Positions 41,241-53,690 of a stretch of DNA of 64,000 bases are shown here, one piece after another (the first letter of the stretch is position 1; each line of letters opens with the position of its first letter). Below the pieces are notes generated by a model that did no database searches, had not been told where the DNA came from, and saw only the letters and a program-made list of their open reading frames with translations. The position numbers were made by a program, and so were the translations under genes. This DNA is from Flabesymbios commensalis (lineage: Eukaryota > Annelida > Polychaeta > Terebellida > Flabelligeridae), in NCBI GenBank assembly GCA_964017125.1, contig OZ024909.1, forward strand, positions 74,080,650-74,144,649, given 5' to 3'.

Positions 41241-42984
41241 ATATCACTCTGGATTTTGGATGGAATGGCGATTGATGGCAGCAGCTCTATCGCCTTGTCT
41301 GGTTTATCGTGTGAGAAATTAAAAACGTAGTTTATTTTTCGAGGATTATGCAAAAACTTCACATGTTCAATGATTAAAGGAGTTCGCCTAAAGGGTAACT
41401 CCTTATTCATTGAATGAGTGCTGTATTTTCCCAAACCGCATTCAATACAACATCGTAACATTTGACATTTTATATATTATTTCTAATATCACTCCGAATA
41501 TTAAAAAAAAGTATCGTGCAAAGAACGACAGAAGTAATTGAATGAACCAAAGCTGCTTCTGACATTAGGTCCATTACCTGATTACGTTGTCCTCTAGGTA
41601 ATGTACCCCGGTCGTGATATGTAGCGCTTTACTTCTAAAATCATTAATTTATTTATACCTCTTGTACCGCTAGGACCGTATAATTATATACCTCTTTAAA
41701 CAATAAAAAAAAGTGAAATGACTCATTATTCATAACTAGGACTAGTTCATAAATAGGACTAGTTCTTGTTACTTGAAGCTGGAAATCGGGTCAGCAATTC
41801 CAGATTTAGGAGAATGAAATAAATATAATTTAGACAGTGCCTTAGTTAGGAGACCTACCAGACGGGCTCGCGTGGTGGAATTAGGTAATGCATTGGATCT
41901 GCTTTGAGATTGTGAAAGTTAAATGATGAGGATTGCTTTTTTTGGTTCACCATTTAGTCCAGGCAATTTATCCCTGCATTTTGTTGAATTTAGAACAAAT
42001 TGCAACACGCGAGTTTTTAATTCTATGTTGTTAAGATAATATCGGTACACGTTATGTCCAAAATTAGCCAAATTCCAAACCACGGAAAATATGGTAATTA
42101 GCATATTAATTAAGCGACCGTCACACAAATTTCAAAAATCCATACCTGGGTAAATGCTTATTTGTGCCAACTACTTTACTTATATAAGTGATGATTCTGA
42201 CCTCAGTGATCTGATTATATCTGTTGTATATTATTTATGACGATTGGGTAATATTACAAACTTAATATGACGTTATACCTGGTAGTTTAATTAAGAAAAT
42301 CGTGTTTCGAGTGTTATAGCAGGCCGAACGTTTTCGATTTTACCCAAATAATTATACTTAAATTCGTTATATTACATTTACTTTATTCCACTAGTCTCGT
42401 TGAAACATATGTCCAAAATTTTCTTATATCTTACTCGCAAAAAGCATCTGATTAGCTCGATTAAATAAGCGATCCCAAAAGATTAAAAAAAAAAAATTAT
42501 GCAAATATTTAAATTTTGGATGGGAAAATGGATTGATTACTAATCATTTTTTTTAATAAGCTAATACGCTTGTTTTACAACCTGCACACTATATTTTTGT
42601 GTAATTATATGACCCAATTGTCATAAATATACTCAGCAAAAATATGCGGTTATGCCTGTATATTTGACGAAAGTGAAAAAAATTCATGAATTATTTATTC
42701 TACAAAATGTAGATTAGACAGGCGACCATGTGTCCTAATTATTTGACTTAATTACACCATAAGGAATACTGACAATTGTTTTAAATCAGCGAGCGGAAAC
42801 TATCGAAACGATAATCTAAGTTCACATATTATTAATGGACCTCTACGATTTGACTCGATCTACGTTGTAAAAATATTTATGATTACCGACATTAATTCTA
42901 GCTCGTACAAATATATCCATGCGCGCTGATGGAGCCCGCATATAAACATGCTGACGTCAGGTGATGGACCATCTGTCCATGGCT
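41241..42984. other. No gene seen; AT-rich
   Basis: An AATTGC hairpin-like phrase (GCTGGAAATCGGGTCAGCAAT) lies near 41780. Otherwise the sequence is AT-rich and unassigned. Confidence 0.4.
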
Positions 42985-43160
42985 CTGTATAGGAGCCCGA
43001 AGAGCTCTACATTCTTAGATGTGAAAAGGGTCGAGGCCTAAGGCCGAGGCTTTTTTCGCAGCTAAAAATGGCCTACCATGATAATTGGTCTGTACTATAG
43101 GTTAACACTAACTCTTCATTCCCGGCTTAGAATGTAGTGGACCGACGGACAAAAAATAAT
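42985..43160 (-). repeat. Hairpin-bearing repeat, copy 2 (inverted relative to 4290-4550)
   Basis: GAGCTCTACATTCTTAGATGTG, the hairpin GTCGAGGCCTAAGGCCGAGGC with flanks, TACCATGATAATTGGTCTG and CTTAGAATGTAGTGGACCG correspond to the reversed left copy. In this copy the GAGGCC/GGCCTC stem is almost perfect. Confidence 0.7.
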
Positions 43161-43756
43161 GTAGTGGTGTGTGTTTAACTTGCGTTAAGCAGATCACACT
43201 TATTCAGCTGTATATGTCAATGTGCATACTAAATGTCATTTATTTGCCAGAATATTTTTAATGTGTAAAAATGTCTACATATTCGGTTGACTTAGGATAT
43301 CATCTCACAATGTGTCATGTGCGGTGTCAATCTTCAAGCTGGACAATATGTTATAAAACTAACTGTCAAGGGAGCTATTGGGCAATTACTGATAGACACA
43401 CATCATTAATTTATGTGAAATGGGCAATTGCTGCACGTGAAATGTAGATGGATTCACAAAGATAATAATGGTAGTTGGGTGACAAAAAAGATGTAGAGAG
43501 AGATTTGTCTCAGATGGCAAGACAACAGTCCCGTCTAACGTTCCAAAATTTTCATTCAATTATCACTATTTTCTTTGTGGATTAAAAATTATTTCCACTG
43601 ACGACAAGAATAACTGTAGCAGACCAAATCAAAGTGGAAATAAAAAACAGATGTGTCGGAACATTTGATAAGTGAACGTTTTACCGGGAAATCAAGCGAT
43701 CATGAAATTGCATCCATTGGTCAATACATAATGCAGACATCCTGTAGAGACTTCAG

Positions 43757-44390
43757 TTGTATTCGTTCTGTAGTGGGAAATACACCCTGCAATGCCAGGA
43801 TGAATGCAGAAGACTAGTCCCAGAATACTCCGGATTAGGTGTACAAATGCACCAGCATTTTGGATCCAGTTTTATAATTGACAGTTTATCCAACCAATCT
43901 TGCCTCTCGTATCAGGAAGTTGCAAATTTCAGAACAAATCATACTAAGGGTGATCCTCAGCTCTTGTTTCAAATAATAGCAAAAACACTCTGTTATTTGA
44001 TTCAATTTACTCCCTCACCTGCTCGTTTTAGCAAAAGAAAATAATTTGCCAAACAAACCTCAGCTTTCAAAATGCTTTTGTTCGAATAATGGCAGCAAAA
44101 CAATACTCCAGACAAAGCTGAATTTTGTATTCTAGATGATTTAAATCTAAAACAATGGATTATTTGCAAGTCCAGAATCGCCGATGAAGGCTATCACATC
44201 TCAAGGCAAAGGCGATTGTAATACCAAAATGTGCAGCTGCAGGAAACATGAACTTCGCTGTTTTAATTCACGTAATGAGTGTAAAAGTATCAATAATTGT
44301 GAGAAAAAATGTTCAGTTGATACATTGGAAAGCAATTATAATGATTTGAATGATATTTTTCTATTTCTGTTAGAAAAGCACAATTAAAAG
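43757..44390 (+). pseudogene. Second CXC-tail gene relic: middle-region piece plus CXC tail
   Basis: 43757-44044 reads YSGLGVQMHQHFGSSFIIDS and SCLSYQEVANFRT. This resembles the LGxxxHxxxxSxxLIxxLxxxGxxxSYxxV segment I associate with the same multicopy family as 25560-27310. After an interruption, 44184-44387 reads GDCNTKMCSCRKHELRCFNS and NECKSINNCEKKCS, a CXC-type cysteine array ending in a natural stop. The large middle part of the family is missing, so this is an internally deleted relic. An intact host gene with short exons is less likely but not excluded. Confidence 0.5.
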
Positions 44391-45374
44391 TGTAGTTATG
44401 TTTATATCATTTGATTATATAATTAATATATATATATAATTACGATAATGATAAATGTATTCTACGTGTCATCCTTGTTACAAATCATGAGAAAGACTGA
44501 TTACATATGTTGTTTCGAGTCATACTTTTGTAATGTGACATCATTCATAGGGCCTAACCTTCTAAGTTCTGCATTTTATTCACAGCAAGTATATTCCATT
44601 GAATAGTGCAAGATTTTATCACACGTGTAGTATTGAAATAGATGAGTCGGTGATTAAGGGAAAGGTCATATGGAGCTTTGTTGGCGAACTACATAGTCCT
44701 AGCATAGATTAACCATATTAACCATAATAGATATGTCACGCCATGTTGAAAACCTGTCACACGGCGACTGCAGCGCCATCTGATTTTAAATTGGGTCAGA
44801 AATTGTGGCGACAGTCTGAACATGGCGTGGCGAGCTGGCTTAGGCTTATAAATTCTACTCTACTCTACTACTTACTAGATCTAGCCTACATTTAGTAGGC
44901 CTACTGTAACTACTGAACTATGAACGGTATTAAAATCTCTAATTTCACCAACCTTTAGATTAGCCTAAAATTTATTTGAAGTCTATTTGCAGCTCACATG
45001 ATGATGACACCTCCCAGTCTTGGCTCAGGCTATGCAGGCCTAGCTATTTATCATGTTTATAGAACTATATAAAAGACTATAGGTTAGCCCTATATTATTA
45101 GTAACTTATAGACACTGATAGTGATAGGCTAAGGCTAGTCTATCAGAAAAAAAATCTAGGCCTACTACCACAAGGCCACATGGATATGGGAGACACATGT
45201 AGTCTATATCATGTAGATCTACTAGGCTTATATTAGTATAGACTATAGTTATCACTGTACTATGGGTGTGATGGATTGATCAAAGATAAGCCACGCCCCC
45301 ACCATCTTTTGACTAGTCTATAGTCTACTAGTAGGAGGGGCCCACCTGAAAAATAGACTAATGATATGCATAAG

Positions 45375-45864
45375 CAGCGTTCACGACTGACGGTGGTCCG
45401 GTGGTCCGAGACCACCAGAAATTATGTCGGACCACCAGAACATTCATATCCAGTGGTCCTGTGGACCACCATAATATCTAGCTCGAGTCATAAACGTAAC
45501 ATGCCCCAACGATATAAACAATCGTCGCAACTCGCGGGTGATAGATAATCTGATAATACCAGAAAAACTGTAACCTCTCTCATCCTTTTGACGGAACAAA
45601 ACACGTGTTCGTAATCATGAGAGTCATGAATTATTGACATTGAGATCGATCATCATCCTTGAACTAAATTCCTGTCAAACGTTTTGTGGTTTTACAAAAT
45701 TAACAATGTGGAAACACATCGCAAGCGTGAAAAAATTTGGTTCAAGATTTCCAAGTGTAAGTAACGTTAGTTGTTGTTAGGACCACTAAAAAAATTGTAG
45801 GACCACCAGATCGTCTGAGCTGGTGGTCCTGTGGACCACTGCTCATAAAAGTTTGTGTCAAACA
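45375..45864. mobile_element. Non-autonomous hAT-like element with GGACCACC motifs
   Basis: ATGCATAAG at 45366-45374 is repeated at 45865-45873. The left end starts CAGCGTTCACGAC. GGACCACC or its complement GGTGGTCC occurs about eight times, clustered in the outer 120 bp at each end, as expected for subterminal binding sites. Inside, an ATG at 45706 opens MWKHIASVKKFGSRFPS, directly followed by the splice-donor-like GTAAGT at 45757, possibly a remnant first exon. CA-type ends and a 6-9-bp duplication suggest hAT, tentatively. Confidence 0.5.
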
Positions 45865-46461
45865 ATGCATAAGCCATAATGATATGCATAGCCTAGCCCT
45901 AGGCCTAATTTTGCTAGCTTTTTTGTAGTCTAGCCTCTAGGCATAGGCCTACTACGCCTACACGTATTAACATAAATAACATTTTTTATATAAACACTGA
46001 TATTTAGTTTAGAATCAATAGGCCCCATAATTACATGAATTAGTATAATTAAAGTGACACAATCTGGCTATTAGCTAATCAAAAAATCGGTAGGCCCTGA
46101 TTTTATTTTGGTTTCTTTATATGACCATATGATGTAAGCCTAAACATAGACTAGAACTGCAAAAGTTTTTTTTAATTTTTGTGCTGCGCATTTAGACCTA
46201 CCAGTAAAGGGAGACATAGAGACAAAATTCTCGTATTTCTCATTTTGGACATGCATGTCCAAGGCTAGAGGTAAAATTTAGACAAACTTCTTTTTTGTTC
46301 ATTGAAGAACGGAAATATCAGATCAGATCAGATGCCTTCCTTGTTTTGCATACATGTTAAAATTTGCTGGTTTATTCTGGTCAACATATTTTTTATCAAT
46401 TCCGCCAACAAACTTTTTTTTCTGTCCATATTTGTGGCAACAAACTTTGTTTTCATATTTC

Positions 46462-46712
46462 TTAACCCTCCAAGTCCCCACGATGCATTAAAGCATCATT
46501 TTACATCCCTGAAAAGAGACTACATTTTCCTACAAGCAAGGCTTTTAGAATAAAAATTTCCATGAAACTGGTTTACCAGTACATGACAATTTTCTTTAAT
46601 TTTTCACTTACTTCAAATAATCTTCATCCACTACAAGTCGTGAATTGCGACAGCAATTTGCGGCTTGTAGTGGATGAAGGTGACATTGTAAAGTTAGGCT
46701 TGAACGGGTTAA
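46462..46712 (-). mobile_element. P2 MITE, reverse orientation, TTAA borders
   Basis: TTAACCCTCCAAGTCCCCACG... to GGCTTGAACGGGTTAA, 251 bp. The hairpin at 46622-46679 has 19-bp arms (TTCATCCACTACAAGTCG against CGGCTTGTAGTGGATGAA). This is the P2 plan, reversed. Confidence 0.8.
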
Positions 46713-48250
46713 TGCCCCCCCCCCCCGATATATATGATGGTGCGTTACAGTTAATCCATTCAACGTTGTCGGCCTATATAAAAATGAACAGCCTACGATT
46801 CAAGGATCTAACATTGAAATGCAAGGATGTTGCCAGGAAAAACAAAATGTGACTGTCCTCATTTTTATATGGGTAAAACAAAAAATGTGGGTATTTTTAC
46901 ATAAAATTGGTGTCCCCAGGACTTAAAAGGTCCAAATTTTAAATTAAATGTGAAAATATTTAAAATAAATGGTTCAACTTCACGTTTAAGCATTATTAGG
47001 CCTACTTTATAATGCTAATATTTGTAAAAAAGGAAAAATATCTATATCAATATGCCTATCATGGAAATGATACCCATTTTAGTGACAACACTCATCACTA
47101 TACACTGGTTCGAATTCTGATACCTCGCCCTTGGATCTCTGATCCACTTCAAGCCAAGCATTGACAGTGACTTTAAAACGCCCTACATAGCCTACAGTTA
47201 CTCACTAGTTGTCAGATCTGTCGAGTTAAGCTTATAAATCTCATCTTGTTATAATTAATTTTTTTAAATCAAAATCTAGGCCTAGTTAACAGTGAACTAA
47301 AAATTTAAAAGTTATTCCGCCCTGAAATCATTGGCAATGTCGCTCATTATTACATTTTAATATACGCATTATTTACGGTAGTAATATAGTTTGAAAGTTT
47401 ATCCTTGAATGAGCAGATCAATTGCGTTCCAAAAGAGGAGGTGTGAGTGTAAATTTGTGCCTTACCAAAATTTGAAACTTCACATAGAACCAATCCAGAA
47501 ATTTGGCAAAAAGCCAAGGGCGGCAAACTGAAGAATATAGCTAGGATCAGACTGAATTGTTTTCTTTACATAGATATGCCTATCAGGATCACAACACTAA
47601 GCCATTAGGCCTATTATCCTTGATAATTTTAAATAGCCTAAGCCTATATCATCAGCTATCAATATACACATAAGGTAAAAATATATAAGCTTATAAGCCT
47701 AGGCCTATAATATGAGTCATTTTAAGTATCAAGCTTCACATGTGATGAGCAAGATCACTCAAGAAAGTTGGTAAATAGCCAAGGGCGGCGAACTGATAAT
47801 AGGTGGATGTAGGCCTAAGTGGGCGTTTTGACCCAGTGCTATTTTTTTTAAAGCATGCCTTTTACACCACTTTATTACCTTTTTATCAATCATAAATTTT
47901 AAAAGCAGATATATATATATATAGGGGGCCTCGAAACGTCTAAAGATTTTCTTTGATGAAATTTAGGCTATAGGCTGCATTTGAATGTTGGGAAAATATT
48001 GCCCCTGTAGTAATACTTTTCCATTTTTTTATAACAAAAAAATTGCATTCCAATGTTAGGCCTATATGTAGACCATTTAAATGACATAAAGTAATCAAAA
48101 TTGTCTATAATGGCGCCATAACTATTTGCATGTCTAATTAGAATGTAACCTAGTAATGCGAGAATTTGTTGCAAGATCACCCAGTCACGATAGGCCTTAT
48201 GGAACATCAATAAAAAAATAAAATAAAAAATTTCTCTTTTTTTTATTTTA
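46713..48250. other. No gene seen
   Basis: A C run at 46716-46726 is followed by AT-rich, AGGCCT-containing sequence. CCAAGGGCGGC appears at 47513 and 47780. No coding is recognised. Confidence 0.45.
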
Positions 48251-48351
48251 CTATAGACTTGTAAACTAGTTTTATCCGTGACACAAATCCTGGTCATGGC
48301 ACCAATGTAAACTGGTTTTATCCGTGACACAAATCCTGGTCACGGCACCAA

Positions 48352-49070
48352 TGTAAACGGGTCTTATCCGTGATACGTTGACACGCTATCGTCGGGTGTC
48401 CAAATGTTCTGGCACGGCAAACACAACACTCGTGGATAAACTTAAATTAACTCTTGAATATATATAAAATATATATTAAGCAAAAAACATTTAATTTCTC
48501 AGTACACTGATGTTAGTACTTATATCTCGTTGTGTAATTTTGCTGTTGCTTCAGTGATCTACAAGATGTTAGATACCGAAGCAACTCCCACTAAACTTAG
48601 CCAAACCCGAAACGTCTCTGTTACAATACTCCCCAATTTCTCTCTGACTTTCTCCCTGAATTTTCCTCTGAATTTCCTCTCGAAGGCTGTGGGCGCCTTC
48701 CTTTATAGCGGATCCCGACGGGCGCGATCACTTCCTGTGGTGAAATGACATCTCCACCAATCAGGATCCTTACTTTGATATACATTCACATTCCTGGGCT
48801 GTTTTCCAGAACCGACTCACACAGGCCTCTAGAAAAAGGGGACGTCCTGTATGACAATTAGTACTTGTCGCAGTACCGTCTCCACCATGTGGTTCACATG
48901 TAAACAGCCCAGGACAGCATGTTTATTCTACCCTTTACTTACCGAAACCCCAATTTAGCCACCTGTTACTTTACATTGTTACAGACTAGTCTACCGCTAT
49001 TCATCGATATCAATTGAAATTAAAATATAAATTAAGTGTACACTTTTTTTTGTGTAAGTTTTCCGTTACA
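48352..49070 (-). mobile_element. Fossil LTR retrotransposon remnant: one LTR and adjoining primer-binding site
   Basis: A 719-bp LTR on the minus strand with terminal TGTAA/TTACA. A TATA-like box lies inside (complement of CTTTATAG at 48701). Immediately beyond its inner end is TTGGTGCCGTGACC (about 48350-48335), which has the form of a primer-binding site and recalls BEL/Pao or Gypsy elements. About 50 bp around this junction are duplicated (48290-48351). No second LTR and no gag or pol are seen, so the element is broken and mostly lost. Family is tentative. Confidence 0.65.
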
Positions 49071-49205
49071 AATCAAATAAAAAAAATTATTTATATTTTT
49101 TTTGACCGTCTGCTCTGAATCTTGAATCATGCGAGCCAAGCAATTTATAAAAAAAAGTGGCCTAGGCTAGTTAAGACCTAGGCTGATAGGGCCTAATTTA
49201 GGGTG

Positions 49206-50638
49206 TATATGAGGGATTCTATAATTTTAAGCACCAGCACTGTCCGCACCTTGTAATATTTATTATTGAATATTTTGATTTAATTTGATTACATAAATGC
49301 AATGAATGACCTTTATTTTACAATATAGCAATATTACAATTTAAAAAATTCTAACATAAATGTGTTTTTTGAAAGAATTATTGTGTAAATTTAGCCAATT
49401 TTAGCCAAAAAGCCTTGTCCCACATTCTAAATCCCACATAAACAGGCGATTTATTCTAGACTTCCTGTATTATATATTATATTTGTTTCTGATATAATGT
49501 TACTGCACAACACTATCTATAAGATTATATACAAGTTTTTTAAAATAATTTTATTATTTTACCACTTTTTATGCAATTTATGTCTGTCCCACGATGCAGC
49601 GACTCTCCGTAACGCTTATAGTTTTCAGGTAATTTCTATACTTTTTCTGACCAAAATATCACTTGTCTGGTGCAAAACAGTTGCGCAAGACCTTCATGCA
49701 GTGAATCGTGAAAAAAAAGTATAATTAATGTGTTTTTCATCAGAAATAATGTAAGGTTTGTGCAAGTCTTTGGGTGAGTATTTTAATTCAACGTCTCTCC
49801 GTAACGCAATTTTTTACACATAAATACTGCTATTTAACTTTTAAGCACCCTACAACCTCCAAGCCTACTACAACCTCATTTGAAAAAAACAAAAATAATC
49901 ATAGTATAGCATAATACATAGATGTTATGGACGATTTAGTAAAAAAAACGTCTCTCCATAACGCATATTTTCTGTCTCTCCATAACAAAAATAAAAACGT
50001 TATGGAGAGAAAAAGTAGTCACAAATTACCCTTTTACTCATTTAAAAATAGCGATAAACCTTTATGAATTTGATATTTTAACCAGCAAGTGACATTTGTT
50101 GAAATAGTAACTTTTCTTTTTGTCTTTTAAATTGAGTTAGCATCGATATTTAGTATTTGTTTATTGTCACTCCATAACAGAAATAATTGTCGTTATGGAG
50201 AGACAATGTTCGTTCTTATTACTCTCCATAACGACAATAATCGTAACGGAGAGAAATTCTTATTTCATTATTTAAGGGTTATTGTCATAAAGTGATTCTT
50301 TCTAAATTAAGTGATCAACATTATAATAACCATGTTCAACTACTTGTTAAATATTGTATACTTTTGTAGAAGGGTCACTGAGAAATTTAGGTTTGAAGAT
50401 TACTCCGTAACATAAATTGGTCTCTCCATAACGGTAAATTAGTCTCTCCATAACGGTAAGAAAAATTAAAATTAATAAAAATAATCATTTAAAAGTGAAA
50501 TTAAGGTCTGCTGACAACGCTATGTCAATAAACAAAGCTAAGTTGACATGTGTTTAAATTTTTAACAATATCCCGACAATCTCATATATCAAGGAAAATA
50601 TCATCACTGGTGCCTAAAATTATAGAATCCCTCATATA
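49206..50638. mobile_element. 1.43-kb non-autonomous TIR element with CTCTCCRTAACG sites
   Basis: Ends TATATGAGGGATTCTATAATT... and ...AATTATAGAATCCCTCATATA are inverted repeats of about 36 bp, continuing into GCACCAG/CTGGTGC. ATAT at both borders may be part of the repeat or a target duplication. Between 49600 and 50455 the motif CTCTCCRTAACG occurs about 12 times on both strands. No transposase was recognised. Superfamily is unknown. Confidence 0.75.
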
Positions 50639-51769
50639 GGCTATAGGCCTATATATGTATAAAAAACCAAATTGGCCTGCGAAAAAAAAATAATTGAAAA
50701 CCATGTATTTTATACTTCCACCCCCTCGTCAATTTAAATAGTCTAGGTCTACACCGAATTAAACAAACATTCATTTTTAGCATTCCAAGGGACTAAAAAT
50801 TATTAGGCCTAGGCCTACTAGACAAGAATGCCTATAAATAATTTATACTTCATAAATAGTCTAGTCTATTTCCATGATTAGGCTATAGCCTAAGCCTACG
50901 TACCTCCCCCTCCCACCAAAGTAATATTTTGTTTTCCAATCAGCTGCAGGAGCTCTAGTCTAGGCCTAACCTTTCTTAGGCCTATTTATTGAACATATAT
51001 GATATGGGGGTAGGCTGTCTAAATGTTATCTACTTGTAGCAATGTAGGCTACTGGTAGGTAACATAACCTACCTAGGGGCCTACTAGGCTACAACATAAA
51101 TAAACATTTTAATTAGAAATAGCCTAATTACCCCCGACCTATGTGGCATGTCCCGTTATCATGACATGTTTATGTGTGTTTTTAGTCTAGCCTAAGAGGT
51201 TAGTTTTTTATTCTTGTTGGGACAGTAGTAGGCCTAGTCTGGAGAGATCTAAGGTTAGCAGATCTAGGTACGGTAGCCTACATGCTTTTAACAATGACCA
51301 AATCTGAGGTTTGGGCCTGGCCTAGACGAAAAGTTTTGACTTCTTGCTGAAAACGTTACAATTAGTTCTAATTATAGGCCTACAAACATGACTTGTGTAG
51401 TCTAGATCTTGATTATGCTTAGGACTATGTCGCTAATACTAATACTCTAATATAACGTCAGTGAGAGTTTATTGTCATTGACATTGAATATACTACCGCC
51501 CAGGCACACCCTGGCACAAGTCAAGGCTCAGCTTCAAGAAAAGAAGGCAAGTGTAGTCTGGGTGTGTTGGAGGCCTATTTATACTTGATCTACAAAAATT
51601 TGATGTTTTTAAGATTAGCTAGTCTATCCATAGGTCATGTAGGTGTCATAAATTATGAGTACATTCCAATAAACCTTCAATAATAGAATCTACAGGATAG
51701 TTCAGTGACAAAGGCTATAGATGCCTGGGCAGTACATGCAGTATGGCTATGCGCGTTAATTCAGCAGAA
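50639..51769. other. AGGCCT-rich sequence, no gene seen
   Basis: Very frequent TAGGCCTA-like palindromes (near 50645, 50810, 50960, 51080, 51230, 51375) with no open frame of note. The same texture is seen at 44840-46140 and 47270-47720. Confidence 0.5.
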
Positions 51770-51876
51770 ATGACCCAATTTAAACTCAGGGGGCGCTGCG
51801 GTGCGCCGTGTGACAGAATCGCCCATTGGTCAGTGGTTTATGACGCATCTATATGTGGTTAATCTATGGTCCTAGT

Positions 51877-52556
51877 CACCATATAATGGCGAGTCATCAT
51901 ATACGCACATACGCATATGCGTAGGCTTACAACCTAGCACAGCAAAAATATCAGACTTGGCGTACGTACACTCTTAGGAAGAAACTTTCTGGGGTGTTAT
52001 TTTCATATGCTAGTTAGGGGGGCCTACTAATTTTTGGCATATACTTGTAAATAAATAGGACTCTATAATAATATGGAATTTACAACACGTTATGTTCAAC
52101 TAGTCCAGGAAAAAAACCCACAATGATAGTAGCCAATATTGTATTATGTTAGCCCTCTAACTCCCAGGTATATTTCCCTTACTTCTAGTCACTTTAAGCT
52201 TTGAATGTTTGCTGCAATTCCCAACACAAAGTGCTTTTTATTATTGAATAGGACATCATTATGCAATATCGCTTATTAATCTCGTCAAAAAATACTGCGT
52301 CGTGTTATAGATCTAGTAGGCTTACTTTGTCACTATTATAAAAATATGCTTTATATATATATATATTATATGCAATAACTTACATTGAGCTTTTTAGACA
52401 ATAGAACAGTTTATTTTATGACATGTAAGCACACTAATTACGCTAATTATCAACTTTCCCGGGGTTGGATGTTGGCTAAATTTGGATATAATGTGCAGCA
52501 ATAGTATATAAACGACATAAAATTTAAAAAAAAACTTGTGTTGCAATTTGTTCTAA
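51877..52556. other. No gene seen
   Basis: Unassigned AT-rich sequence. Confidence 0.4.
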
Positions 52557-52858
52557 GGGGGCCTAGGGTAGTGGTTAGCACTGCTGCCTTTCACGCTAGA
52601 GTTCGGGGTTCGTTTCCCGGTCTCAGCGGTTTAAAAGGAACAAAAATGTTTTTTCCCCACTCGTAAAACTCAGTATTGCGTGGAGCCTCCGTGACCGAGA
52701 GGTAGCGTGCTCGGCCTCAGACCGCCGGGGCTCGAATTTCGAATCCTGTGTCTGGAGGGCAGTGTCATCCCACGCATCTCACCAACCTCAGGAAGTTCTC
52801 CTGGCCCAATTTAGCCTATATGTGCACAAAATTGCCCTAAAGCTCGATTCATTCCATT
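52557..52858 (+). mobile_element. Full-length two-headed tRNA SINE
   Basis: GGCCTAGGGTAGTGGTTAGC, B box GGGGTTCGTTTCCCGG, linker AAAATGTTTTTTCCCC, head 2 GTGACCGAGAGGTAGCGTGC with GGGCTCGAATTTCGAATCC, tail CTCCTGGCCCAATTTAGCC to CATTCCATTTTT. Target duplication is not evident. It is the only full plus-strand copy here. Confidence 0.85.
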
Positions 52859-53109
52859 TTTCCAAGCTCAATCATATTTTCACTGGAATAATTGGTATAA
52901 TTCAGTTATCGTCCCCAATAACAAAAAAAAACAAATAATGAAAAAATAATTATAAATGTATATCAAATTTATATCAAATAGATCCCCCGTGTTTTAAAAC
53001 CTTTATGGTAACAAAAGGTTACTTTTAATCATTTTGGAGTGAGAATTGCGGCAGCAATGCCCATCTAAAAATGACTAAAATAGGTACCCGGTATGAAGGA
53101 AAGGATGAG

Positions 53110-53272
53110 TAAATAAATGGATAAATAAATAAATAAATAAATGAATGAATGAATGAATGAATGAATGAATGAATGAATGAATGAATGAATGAATGAATGA
53201 ATGAATGAATGAATGAATGAATGAATGAATGAATGAATGAATGAATGAATGGATGGATGAATGAATGAATGA
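53110..53272. repeat. (AAAT)n-(AATG)n microsatellite
   Basis: A short AAAT run passes into about 33 AATG units. The minus-strand frame with repeated SFIH is a by-product. Confidence 0.95.
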
Positions 53273-53289
53273 ACTGATGAAAGGGGTTC

Positions 53290-53450
53290 TAGCCCACTTT
53301 ATGCACATATAGAGGCTGAACTTGGCCAGGAGAACCTCCTGGGGAAGGTGAGATGAATGAGATGTCACAGGATTCGAATTTCGAGCCCTGGCGGTCTGAG
53401 GCCCAGCACAATACCTCTTGGACACGGAAGCTCCCCACAATACTGAATCA
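53290..53450 (-). repeat. SINE fragment (head 2 and tail)
   Basis: TGAACTTGGCCAGGAGAACC, GGATTCGAATTTCGAGCCCTG and GACACGGAAGCTCCCCACAA are the reversed SINE tail and second head. Head 1 is absent. It lies directly after the AATG array. Confidence 0.75.
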
Positions 53451-53560
53451 AGTAAAACAAGATGAATTAGCTGGGAGCTCTAAGAATTAATATTTAACTG
53501 ACACTGAGGTCAAATTACTCATTTCACACTAATTTTGTTTTTTTTTATTTCGCCCTCTGA

Positions 53561-53661
53561 CAAGACACATTGAACCAATGCTGGCCTAAGGCTGAGTCAG
53601 CGTCGCAAACGGTGGGCCAGCTTTGATCCAGCATTGGTTCAATGTCCTGTGTTGGCTGGAG
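53561..53661. repeat. H2 palindromic element
   Basis: CTGACAAGACACATTGAACC... GGTTCAATGTCCTGTGTTGG with CAATGCTGG/CCAGCATTG and the centre GTCAGCGTCGCAAACGGTGGGCC. Confidence 0.8.
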
Positions 53662-53690
53662 ATTTATAATCTCTGTATGTTTAGCCCTTT

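Larger units (their letters stand above)
44697..51876. mobile_element. 7.2-kb unit between 110-bp inverted repeats
   Basis: The left arm 44697-44815 (AGTCCTAGCATAGATTAACCA... CTGTCACACGGCG... TTTAAATTGGGTCA) matches the reverse complement of 51876-51770 at roughly three bases in four. The interior is rich in AGGCCTA and contains at least four insertions: 45375-45864, 46462-46712, the LTR at 48352-49070, and 49206-50638. Without these it is about 4.7 kb. No transposase or other coding was recognised, so the class is unknown. Confidence 0.55.

Noticed and set aside
53075-53440. 121-codon minus-strand frame rich in SFIH
   Set aside because: It combines the AATG microsatellite with a SINE fragment.
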